Source: Nocardia grenadensis NBRC 108939
Lineage (GTDB): Bacteria; Actinomycetota; Actinomycetes; Mycobacteriales; Mycobacteriaceae
Length of the DNA: 64,000 bases
Assembly: GCF_001613445.1 (NCBI RefSeq)
Contig: NZ_BDCJ01000001.1
Location: 124,001 to 188,000 of the forward strand
Reading direction: 5' to 3'
Positions within the stretch are counted from its first letter, which is position 1; every line of letters begins with the position of its first letter. The notes under the pieces are model-generated. The model was given only the letters and a program-made list of their open reading frames with translations, made no database searches and had not been told where the DNA came from. This document shows, in pieces, positions 25,346 through 33,329 of the stretch. A program made the position numbers and the translations under genes.

Positions 25346-26069
25346 GCCGGGCGAAGAACCGGTTCCCGGCGTCCCCCTCGAAGTGCGGGACGCCGGTATG
25401 CCCGCCCATATTGGCGTGCAGTGTCTTCGCCGCCGAGCCGAAGGCGTCGAACAGATCCAGGGCCTGTTGCCGGTCGTTTCCTTCGTCGTCCCATTGCAGC
25501 AGTACGTGCAGCGGAATGGTGACGTGCCGGGCCTCCTCGACGATTCCGCGGGGAACGAAGCTGCCGGCGAACAGCAGGGCGGCCGAGATACGCGGCTCGA
25601 CCGCCGCCAGCCGGACACCGATGGAGATCACCCCGCCCGAATACCCGACCGGGCCACCGATCTCGGGCAGCGCGAGAAGGGCGTCCAGGGTGGCTTGCCA
25701 TTCCGGGACCGCCTTGTCGACCAGCGGGAGGATCAGCCTGTCGACGATCTCGTCGTCGACAGGCCCGCCGGCTGCCAGCGCCCGGTGCAGGTCGGCGAGG
25801 GCCCGGTCGGCGGCGGCGATGCGGGGTCGCTCACCGCTACCGGGGAGTTCGATGGTGGCCGCGGCGTAGCCCTCGGCCACGGTGGCCCGGGCCCGGGCCA
25901 GCAGTCGCGGATACACCTTGCGCAGCCCGAGGGGAGGGGGGCCGACCAGGATCAGCGGTACCGGTGTGGGCGCGGATGCGGGCGTCCACAGGATGCCGGG
26001 GATCTCGCCGAGGGTGAATTCACGTTCGAGGATGCCGTCGTCGAGACGTTGTTCGGAAGTGAAGTGCAT
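25275..26069 (-). CDS. Alpha/beta hydrolase (dienelactone-hydrolase-like), altered C-terminus
   Basis: A 264-residue reading. The first about 240 residues look native: LGEIPGILWTPA, then LILVGPPPLGLRKVYPRLLA, nucleophile elbow GYSGGVISIG (about 145, Ser in the G-x-S-x-G), LLFAGSFVPRGI and a C-terminal His in GGHTGVPHFEGDAGNRFF. Relatives end a few residues after FFARHL. Here HLQW is followed by about 20 residues that are out-of-frame acetyltransferase sequence, so the 3' end is replaced. The core triad is complete, and the protein may still work. Substrate unknown. Confidence 0.75.
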   Translation of the reverse strand: MHFTSEQRLDDGILEREFTLGEIPGILWTPASAPTPVPLILVGPPPLGLRKVYPRLLARARATVAEGYAAATIELPGSGERPRIAAADRALADLHRALAAGGPVDDEIVDRLILPLVDKAVPEWQATLDALLALPEIGGPVGYSGGVISIGVRLAAVEPRISAALLFAGSFVPRGIVEEARHVTIPLHVLLQWDDEGNDRQQALDLFDAFGSAAKTLHANMGGHTGVPHFEGDAGNRFFARHLQWTPTRPRSASTASSASRVQA

Positions 26070-26149
26070 GGTCGTACCTTTCGGGAGTGCTCGTGAGCGG
26101 CGCTCCCGGACGGCCTATCGTCCGACCGTGACCCCGGAGAGGAGCACCC

Positions 26150-26317
26150 ATGTCGATACTGTGTTCACGGGTACCACCTCCTCGTTCTCTTGCACGGTCT
26201 CCGGAAGGTAGCAGTGGCCGTCGTGGTCCGCCAACTGGTTTTCGCGGAGGCTGCGGGACCGGCGGCGATCGATTCCGGCACCGGATTCGAACCGCCGATC
26301 CGGGTGTACGACCGTGA
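26150..26317 (+). other. Small upstream reading frame before the isomerase-like gene
   Basis: An ATG at 26150 follows GGAGAGGAGC, a strong Shine-Dalgarno. It opens a 55-codon frame, MSILCSRVPPPRSLARSPEG and on, ending TGA at 26315-26317, 4 bp before the next ATG. The sequence is basic with no known family. It could be a leader peptide coupled to the next gene, or a remnant. Confidence 0.25.
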
Positions 26318-26321
26318 GGCG

Positions 26322-26948
26322 ATGGCGACGTTGCGTTTCGGGGCGCTCTATCCCACGGCGAATGCCGACGTCGAGGACTTCCAGCGGCTACTGGGGCGGG
26401 TGTCGCCGCCGGCCGGACCAGAGGTGGTGGAATTGCGGTGGCCGCCCGGCGTGGACGTGGGCCTAACGAACATGTCCGATGACCGTTTGACGGACGCGGC
26501 GGCCGGGCTGGGCGATCCGGCCCTGCTCGCGACCGCGCTGGACGGTTCCGTGGGTAGGTTCGAGGCCGTCGCCCTCGCGGTCACTTCTGCGAGCTTCTTG
26601 CGCAGCGCCCACGACCACCGGCGCCAACTGGCCACCCTCGCCCGGGCTGCTCGATGCGGCGGCACGACCACACTGCGCGGCTTCCACGACGCGGTCCGCC
26701 ATCTCGGAGTCGCCCGGGTCGCTGTGGCGTCGGTCTATCCCTCGCATTTCACCGCTGAGTTCATCGCCCAACGCGGTGCGACGGACGCGGCCGTCGTGCA
26801 CCGCGTCGACGCGAATGCGCCTGGCCGACGCGGCATACCGGCTCGATCGGCAGCGCATGGTCTCCTGGGACGCCCCGGACGGAAAGAGGATGGACCGGGT
26901 GAACGACCCCGTCCCGGACCGGGAACCCGGGCAGCCGCCGGACAATGA
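26322..26948 (+). CDS. Truncated Asp/Glu racemase-superfamily isomerase (maleate isomerase-like)
   Basis: A 208-residue reading. The first about 165 residues look like the actinobacterial maleate isomerase/arylmalonate decarboxylase group: MATLRFGALYPTANADVEDF, WPPGVDVGLTNMSDDRLTDA, VALAVTSASFLRSAHDH, VRHLGVARVAVASVYPSHFT. The family normally continues for another 70 residues with a second cysteine region (LLPxTALHT type). After HRVDANAP the frame becomes Arg/Pro/Gly-rich and unrelated, so the C-terminal lobe is lost. Likely non-functional. The ATG at 26322 matches the family start; longer upstream frames are unsupported. Confidence 0.6.
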   Translation: MATLRFGALYPTANADVEDFQRLLGRVSPPAGPEVVELRWPPGVDVGLTNMSDDRLTDAAAGLGDPALLATALDGSVGRFEAVALAVTSASFLRSAHDHRRQLATLARAARCGGTTTLRGFHDAVRHLGVARVAVASVYPSHFTAEFIAQRGATDAAVVHRVDANAPGRRGIPARSAAHGLLGRPGRKEDGPGERPRPGPGTRAAAGQ

Positions 26949-26955
26949 CCGCTAG
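26815..26955 (+). other. Short frame after the isomerase break, unrecognised
   Basis: From ATG 26815 a frame encodes MRLADAAYRLDRQRMVSWDA, then PDGKRMDRVNDPVPDREPG, ending TAG at 26953-26955. It looks like the charged end of a real protein and overlaps the altered tail of the isomerase in another frame. It is probably the 3' end of a second gene joined by the deletion. Family unknown. Confidence 0.25.
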
Positions 26956-27041
26956 CCGCGGGTGGGTTCACGTTGGCGAGGGATCGAGGCGCGAGGTGCT
27001 CGCCGGTATTCGTCCGGCGAGCGGGCCCTGGGTCGTGCGGC

Positions 27042-27578
27042 TCAGGCCGGTTTGCCGATACCGGCCAGTACCTTTTCGTGCCACTCGATCTCGGTGCGGA
27101 TCCGCAGGCGGGCGTGTTCGGCGATGAGATCGTCGGCGGTGCTCTGGTCGGGCCAGCGGCGGTCGAGCTGATGTTCCATCCGCGAGCCGATCGCGCGGAG
27201 CGCGGCGATCCGGTCTTCGAGGTAGCCGCGCAGCAGTTCCGGATCGAGATCGTCGCCGACAGCCAGCGCGAGATCGACCGGATCGGGCCGGATATCGACC
27301 TCGGTGAAGGCCTCGTCGCGTAATGCGCGCAGTTCCCGCAGGCCCTCATCGGTGATCTCGTAGATCGTGCGCGCGGGGAGCGCGCCCTGCTGTTCGGTAC
27401 GCAGCGGGCGGACGAGGCCTTCGCTTTCCATGCGGTGCAACGCGCCGTACAGCGAGCCGGGTTTGACGCGCGACCACAGGTCGGCTCGATCCAGGCGGGC
27501 GTCCCGGCGCAATTGGTGGCCGTGCATCGGTCCGCGCCGGGCCAGGGCGGCCAGGACGAACAGGCGGGTCTCGTTCAC
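27042..27578 (-). CDS. PadR-family transcriptional regulator
   Basis: A 178-residue regulator. The winged helix is LFVLAALARRGPMHGHQLRR to PGSLYGALHRMESEGLVRPL (about residues 6-60), with YEITDEGLRELRAL in the wing. The C-terminal half is the helical dimerisation region of PadR subfamily 2. It is divergent from peptide deformylase. A 7-bp inverted repeat sits in the 45-bp gap between the two start codons, so it probably represses itself and def. Signal unknown. Normal length. Confidence 0.88.
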   Translation of the reverse strand: MNETRLFVLAALARRGPMHGHQLRRDARLDRADLWSRVKPGSLYGALHRMESEGLVRPLRTEQQGALPARTIYEITDEGLRELRALRDEAFTEVDIRPDPVDLALAVGDDLDPELLRGYLEDRIAALRAIGSRMEHQLDRRWPDQSTADDLIAEHARLRIRTEIEWHEKVLAGIGKPA

Positions 27579-27595
27579 GAAACCAGTCTGACACG

Positions 27596-27615
27596 ACTAC
27601 TCGTATTTGAGTAGT
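27596..27615. promoter_or_regulatory. PadR operator between padR and def
   Basis: ACTACTC (27596-27602) and GAGTAGT (27609-27615) are perfect 7-bp inverted arms around GTATTT. The site is 18 bp from the padR start and 9 bp from the def start, so it overlaps both promoters. It is far richer in A+T than the flanks. Confidence 0.65.
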
Positions 27616-27623
27616 CTGACCGT

Positions 27624-28196
27624 ATGACTGTGCGCCCCATCCTCATTGCCGGCGATCCGCGGCTCGCCACTCCCGCGATTCCGGTGACCGTGTTCGACGA
27701 CGAGCTCGCCGCGTTCGTCGGCGACCTGTTCGACACCAACACCGCCGCCGCAGGTGCCGGATTGGCGGCCAACCAGATCGGCGACCCGCGCGCGGTGTTC
27801 GTCTACGACCTCACCGATTCCGGCACCCGCTACCGTGGCCACGTGGTGAATCCGGTGCTGCGGACTTCCGCGCTGCCGGAGGGCATGCCCCACCCGGAGG
27901 ACGATCTCGAAGGGTGTCTGTCCGTTCCGGATGAGTGGTTTCCCACGGGCCGGGCGCACCGGGCCGAGGTGACGGGCGTGGATATGACCGGAGCCCCCGT
28001 CGCCGTGGCGGCCACCGGATACCTGGCCCGCTGCCTGCAACACGAGACCGACCATCTCGCGGGAACCCTGTACCTGGAGCGACTGATCGGCCGGAACCGG
28101 CGCGCTGCCCGGCGGATGATCAAGGACCGGCGGTGGACCGTGCCCGGCAACAGCCGGCTACCCGGCGCGGCCGGCCGCGCCGCCGGTGCTCAGTAG
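27624..28196 (+). CDS. def: Peptide deformylase
   Basis: A 190-residue metallohydrolase. All three family motifs are present: GAGLAANQIG (about residues 47-56), EGCLSVP (about 97-103, metal-binding Cys) and QHETDHLAGTLY (about 138-149, HExxH). It removes the formyl group from nascent proteins. It is not next to fmt and is paired with a PadR regulator, so it is probably an additional, regulated copy. The ATG at 27624 follows the operator by 8 bp, suggesting a short or absent leader. Its last about 40 codons overlap a broken cutinase gene on the other strand. Confidence 0.9.
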   Translation: MTVRPILIAGDPRLATPAIPVTVFDDELAAFVGDLFDTNTAAAGAGLAANQIGDPRAVFVYDLTDSGTRYRGHVVNPVLRTSALPEGMPHPEDDLEGCLSVPDEWFPTGRAHRAEVTGVDMTGAPVAVAATGYLARCLQHETDHLAGTLYLERLIGRNRRAARRMIKDRRWTVPGNSRLPGAAGRAAGAQ

Positions 28197-28690
28197 TTCG
28201 TCGCCTCGAGCGGACCCGGCGTCGATCTCGGCCGCGAGATCACCGGCCGCGTACGCGCCCTGGCTGTAGCCGAGGATCGCGATACGTGTCGCCGGGCAGG
28301 CCAAGGACTGTGCCGCGGCCGCGACTCTATCGCGTGCTCGGTCGGTGGCCTCCTGTTCGGAGCGGCCGTAGACTCATCCCTCCCCGAGAAAGCCGTCGCG
28401 GCATAGGCGATGTAGTCCACCGCCACATTTCCCGGCAGCCGGTCGACGGTCGCCGCGAGCATGCCCGTCCCGGGCTCGGTATCGGAGGTTTCCCAGGTGC
28501 CGGGGATCGCTACGACGTAGAGGTCGGAGCACGGGGCCGGTGTGCCCGCTGCCACCGGGGTTCCGCCGACCTGGACGGCTGTGGCCACGAGCGTGTAGAC
28601 GCAGTCGGCGGAACTCCCGTGATATGAGCTCGACTCGGGTCCGGGTGGACGCCGGGTCTGCGCACCCGCCCGCTCGCCCGCACGGAGAGG
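28158..28690 (-). pseudogene. Truncated, frameshifted cutinase-family esterase
   Basis: Frame 1 (about 28620 to 28370) reads AAGTPAPCSDLYVVAIPGTW, then ETSDTEPGTGMLAATVDRLP and VDYIAYAATAFSGRDE. Frame 2 continues VYGRSEQEATDRARD, LACPATRIAILGYSQGAYAA with the catalytic Ser in GYSQG, then GDLAAEIDAGS, and stops at 28158. The two join at about 28370. Secreted nocardial cutinases continue for another 80 or more residues carrying the Asp and His, which are absent. The signal peptide region is also unclear. This is a dead gene overlapping the end of def. Confidence 0.7.
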
Positions 28691-28718
28691 GCCCGTGCGG
28701 GCTCGACGGGCTGCCGGG

Positions 28719-29960
28719 TCAGCGTGGCGGCCGGCTCATATCCCGGTTCATCATCGGGAGCTCGATACTGATCGGCATCCGGAGTTCGGCCAGGTACCAC
28801 AGGGCGAACTGGCGCAGGAACTCGTCGAACAGCCAGTACGCCTCCTGTGTCGGCGGGGCGACGGTGAGTAGGCCTTCCCGGACCGCGATGAACGGGCCCC
28901 AGCTGAACCGCAGTAGCGGATCCCAAACCGGTTCGCGGGCGATGGCCAGCTCGTCGGCGATCTTGTCGCCGAGCAGGAAGCGCGTGAAGGCGCCGAGGAC
29001 CCCCTTACTCAGAATGGCGAGGTCGAGATTCGTCCCCAGGCGCAGCAGCCGGTCGGCCAGTTTCACCCCCTCCGGGGTCGGCGCGAGGATCGGATCCAGG
29101 ACCTGCGCGGCCTGGGATTCGGCCTGATCCCAGGAATTCGGGATGTACTCGTCGCGGACGCCGAGCAGATGCGCGGCGACCTGCCAGGAATGCAGGAACG
29201 CGTCCGATTCGTGGATAGGGATCGGCACCTTCCATGCCGTGAGGTGACGCATCACGGTGGTGGGCAGGCTGTGCCAGGTGACCATGATGTCGTTCTGGCT
29301 GATCGGGATGTCCTCGTCGGCCGAGTTCACCCAGTGCGGCGACTGGGGCAGCAGATGTCGCACCGCGGCGTGTACCAGACGCGTTTTGACACAGGTGACG
29401 ACCATCTGCCCATCCGGGCCGTAGGCGTTCCCGCTGCCGATGTCGTAGCCGAGTTTCGCGGTCTTGGAGATACGGTCCTTGAGGTCGTGGCCGCCCTTGG
29501 AGTAGTAGACCGAGCGCGCTTCCTTGGGGATGACCGTGCTCATCATGCCGCTGGCGAGGCCGTACAGGACGCCGAGGTAGAGACCGCGCTTCTTGTTGAA
29601 GTCGACGGCGGTGGCCAGCTTTCCGGGATCGGTCCACCGGGGGAGCTGCCGCGCGTATTCCATGAAGTCCCGCAGGTCCGAGGGTAGCCCGTCGGGTAAC
29701 GGCTGACTGTTACGGGTCCAGGTGCGCAGCAGATCGTTGACGGCGGGTACCGCGCCGCGGTCGAGCAGGGAGGCGACCAGTTCGTCGGCTTCGGGGTCCC
29801 AGACGCCGAGCGGATCGACACCGGCACCGCTGCCCGCCACCGACCCCTGCGGCGACCATGTCCACGGTTGCGCTCTGGCCGGGGTCGCGATGGCGAGTGC
29901 GCCGAACGCGCCCAGCACCCCGCCCGCTTTCAACGCACCCCGCCTGTTGAGTCGGTCCAT
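28719..29960 (-). CDS. lcp: Lcp/MpaB-type haem oxygenase (DUF2236), exported by Tat
   Basis: A 413-residue protein of the latex-clearing-protein length. The N-terminus LNRRGALKAGGVLGAFGALA followed by AIATPARAQ is a twin-arginine signal with a cleavage site near residue 30. The conserved core contains KKRGLYLGVLYGLASGMM, then CVKTRLVHAAVRHLLPQ and MVTWHSLPTTVMRHL. Lcp enzymes cleave polyisoprene rubber with a b-type haem held by a Lys and a His; K192 and H230 are candidates here. DUF2236 relatives have other substrates, so rubber cleavage is not proven. No TetR (LcpR-like) neighbour is present. Confidence 0.85.
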   Translation of the reverse strand: MDRLNRRGALKAGGVLGAFGALAIATPARAQPWTWSPQGSVAGSGAGVDPLGVWDPEADELVASLLDRGAVPAVNDLLRTWTRNSQPLPDGLPSDLRDFMEYARQLPRWTDPGKLATAVDFNKKRGLYLGVLYGLASGMMSTVIPKEARSVYYSKGGHDLKDRISKTAKLGYDIGSGNAYGPDGQMVVTCVKTRLVHAAVRHLLPQSPHWVNSADEDIPISQNDIMVTWHSLPTTVMRHLTAWKVPIPIHESDAFLHSWQVAAHLLGVRDEYIPNSWDQAESQAAQVLDPILAPTPEGVKLADRLLRLGTNLDLAILSKGVLGAFTRFLLGDKIADELAIAREPVWDPLLRFSWGPFIAVREGLLTVAPPTQEAYWLFDEFLRQFALWYLAELRMPISIELPMMNRDMSRPPR

Positions 29961-31302
<1,342 letters not shown>

Positions 31303-31330
31303 GCGGCCGGCCGTCCACCGCCGGTGTGCG

Positions 31331-31362
31331 CTCCGGTGGCGCCGGGTGCGGCGCTACCGGAG
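31331..31362. terminator. Bidirectional stem-loop terminator
   Basis: CTCCGGTGGCGCC (31331-31343) pairs with GGCGCTACCGGAG (31350-31362), with one G-T pair, around a 6-base loop. It lies between convergent genes (methyltransferase ending 31302, conserved protein ending 31396). Confidence 0.6.
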
Positions 31363-31395
31363 GTAGGGCGTTCGTGGCCGCGGCCGGCGGGTGGC

Positions 31396-32004
31396 TCAGA
31401 GCCCCTGCGGGCCCTCCGCGCGGAGGTCGTCCACCTTGCGCATGGCGGTGCGCAATTCCTCCAGCCAGCTCTGCGTGTGCTCGCCCGCCAGTTTTACCGT
31501 CCAGGCCAGCGCATCGGCCCGGGATCGCGCGACGCCCGCGTCGACGAGCGTATCGAGGACCTTGCGTTCCGGCTGGCGTAGTCGCGTCATCACCGGTACT
31601 GCCAGGTGGGTGAACAGGATCCGCTCACCGTCGACCGAGACGCCCCAGGCCACACTGCGGCCGTAGCGCTGCTGGGCCTCGTCGGCGTTCTGCATCCGCG
31701 CGGGCCGGGTGGTCTCCCGGAAGCGTGCCACCGCCCCCTGTTTCGTCGCCTCCGGAACCGTGCGGGTGGTCTCGTCCCCACCGCCCGTCGCATCGGCCGC
31801 GGGCTCGTCCGCCGCGGCGGGGAGGGGGAGTTTGCCGACCACCACGATCTCGTCCCGGTCTATCTCGATGGCGGGACTGCCGGTGAACCAATCGCCGGGC
31901 AGCCGTCCCGTGAACCAGTCCGCCGCGTCCGCCGCGTCGGGTAGGTCGGCCTGCTGCCAGCCGCCGGGCCGGCCGAATCCACGCCCCCGATGTCCATGCC
32001 TCAT
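31396..32004 (-). CDS. Conserved actinobacterial protein of unknown function
   Basis: A 202-residue soluble protein. The N-terminus has the repeated DWFTG element (ADWFTGRLPGDWFTGSPAIE), then IDRDEIVVVGKLPLP. The centre is low-complexity Ala/Asp/Thr. The C-terminal half, RYGRSVAWGVSVDGERILFT and ARSRADALAWTVKLAGEHTQ with SWLEELRTAMRKV, looks folded and helical. Relatives with DWFTG and the helical end occur in Streptomyces and Nocardia without known role. An AAGG site precedes the ATG at 32004, and three GATTAC repeats lie 22 bp further upstream. Function not recognised. Confidence 0.7.
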   Translation of the reverse strand: MRHGHRGRGFGRPGGWQQADLPDAADAADWFTGRLPGDWFTGSPAIEIDRDEIVVVGKLPLPAAADEPAADATGGGDETTRTVPEATKQGAVARFRETTRPARMQNADEAQQRYGRSVAWGVSVDGERILFTHLAVPVMTRLRQPERKVLDTLVDAGVARSRADALAWTVKLAGEHTQSWLEELRTAMRKVDDLRAEGPQGL

Positions 32005-32026
32005 GGTGCACCTTCTCAGCTGTGAC

Positions 32027-32048
32027 GATTACTTGATTACAAGATTAC
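32027..32048. repeat. Three GATTAC direct repeats at 8-bp spacing
   Basis: GATTAC starts at 32027, 32035 and 32043. The array lies 22 bp upstream of the start codon of the gene ending at 31396, within its promoter or leader. Short A+T-rich direct repeats of this kind suit a small repeat-binding regulator, or promoter elements. It overlaps the stop of the SDR-like remnant. Confidence 0.5.
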
Positions 32049-32156
32049 GCCGTTTCTGCTGCCGGTGGTTCCGCGCACAGTGAACCGGACCCCAATCAGT
32101 TCCTCGGAGGCCGACCAGAGGTTTTCCTGCTGGTGGCCGATCTCGCAGACACGATC
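32037..32156 (-). pseudogene. Possible C-terminal remnant of a short-chain dehydrogenase
   Basis: One minus-strand frame reads DRVCEIGHQQENLWSASEEL then IGVRFTVRG and ends TAA at 32037. LWxxSEELxGV is the usual ending of a large SDR group in actinobacteria. No Rossmann fold or YxxxK motif is present upstream; the AhpD-like gene begins there instead. Only the tail survives, if the reading is right. Confidence 0.35.
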
Positions 32157-32219
32157 GCCCGATCACTGGACGCGGCAAGTGCCTCCCGGTAGTGCGTGAC
32201 AGCGCCGGGAGGTCGACGG

Positions 32220-32726
32220 TCATGCGGCGCGTACGAGGCGGTTGGCCAGTGTCGACATCGTGTAGGTGCCGATCCCGAAAACGACTTCCAGAGCGTTGCG
32301 TTCGGTGTACCCGTGTGCCAGCAGGGCGGCGACGGCTTCGTCGTCCACGCCGCCCGCGGTGGCGAGGACGTCGAGGGTGAATATTCGAATCGCCTCGAGG
32401 CGCGCATCGGGAAGGGGTGCGGCCGCGCGCAGGGCGGTGGCGATCTCCGGCGCCGCTCCGAGCTTGCGGAGTTTGCCGCTGTGCATGGTGATGCACACAT
32501 GACAGTCGTTGCGTACGGCGACGGTCATGATGACGACCTCCCGTGCCAGTGGATCCAGGGTGCACTGGTCGAAACCGGCGCTCATGGCCAGGAATCCGTT
32601 GAGCAGCTCGGGTGATCCGGCCAACCGGCGGACCGCGTCGGGGATCGTGCCGGTGGGGCTCTGTAGGGCCTGCATCGCCTGCCGGGCGGCGTGCGGAGCG
32701 GTCTCCAGGGTGTGGGCGCGGAACAT
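32220..32726 (-). CDS. AhpD-like carboxymuconolactone decarboxylase-family protein
   Basis: A 168-residue all-helical protein. The alkylhydroperoxidase core is VIMTVAVRNDCHVCITMHSG (about residues 67-86) with the CHVC redox pair and following His, as in AhpD. Such proteins reduce peroxides or act as thiol oxidoreductases. The ATG at 32726 has an excellent Shine-Dalgarno (AGGAGAG). It is divergent from a MarR regulator only 12 bp away, so regulation is probably shared and redox-responsive. Confidence 0.85.
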   Translation of the reverse strand: MFRAHTLETAPHAARQAMQALQSPTGTIPDAVRRLAGSPELLNGFLAMSAGFDQCTLDPLAREVVIMTVAVRNDCHVCITMHSGKLRKLGAAPEIATALRAAAPLPDARLEAIRIFTLDVLATAGGVDDEAVAALLAHGYTERNALEVVFGIGTYTMSTLANRLVRAA

Positions 32727-32738
32727 CTCTCTCCTAAG

Positions 32739-33296
32739 ATGGACAACATGGTTGACGATTCGCTAGAGATAGTAAACCAGGTTGACGGTTATGCCAAGGG
32801 TGCTACGGCGGGCCCGGGGGCGGACGGCCCGTCGCGCGCGGGGTACGAACTCGCCCTCCTGCTGTTCGCCGGGTTCCGGACGCTGATCGACGAATTGCAT
32901 GCCGAACTGGCCCGACAAGGACATCCGGAAATGCGGCCCGCCCACGGTTTCGCCATGCAGGCGATCGGCGCCGACGGGGCTTCGGCCAGCGATATCGGTC
33001 GCCGGCTGGGGATCTCGAAACAGGCCGCCGGCAAAACGGTCGACCGCCTTGTCGCTCTCGGATACGCCGAACGGGCGGATGATCCGACCGATACCCGGCG
33101 GCGCGTCATCCGGCTCACCGCCCGGGGCTTCGACGCGCTGGCCCGCTCGGCCGAGATCTTTCAGCGACTGCGCGGGAACTGGGCGCATGAGCGCGGAGAG
33201 GACCGGATCCGTGCCATGGAGGACGATCTGCGCGCCCTGGCTCCGCCGGTGGCATTCCGGCTCGATGCCGCCGGGTGGCTGGGCCGACTGACCTGA
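32739..33296 (+). CDS. MarR-family transcriptional regulator
   Basis: A 185-residue MarR protein. The winged helix runs from GASASDIGRRLGISKQAAGK to VDRLVALGYAERADDPTDTR then RRVIRLTARGFDAL (about residues 88-135), with the DPTDxRR wing. It starts at ATG 32739 or 32748, neither with a good Shine-Dalgarno. The first 20 codons include two GGTTGAC elements (32750 and 32783 area) and A+T-rich sequence, so promoter or operator may lie inside them. It probably represses the divergent AhpD-like gene. Ligand unknown. Confidence 0.85.
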   Translation: MDNMVDDSLEIVNQVDGYAKGATAGPGADGPSRAGYELALLLFAGFRTLIDELHAELARQGHPEMRPAHGFAMQAIGADGASASDIGRRLGISKQAAGKTVDRLVALGYAERADDPTDTRRRVIRLTARGFDALARSAEIFQRLRGNWAHERGEDRIRAMEDDLRALAPPVAFRLDAAGWLGRLT

Positions 33297-33329
33297 CGGC
33301 CGGCGCCGATTACCCGTACGCTCGCGGTG

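Noticed and set aside
26275-26300. T-loop-like GGTTCGAATCC on the minus strand, suggesting a tRNA
   Set aside because: The flanking bases do not form a T stem, no acceptor or anticodon arms fit, and the segment lies between a small frame and the isomerase start.
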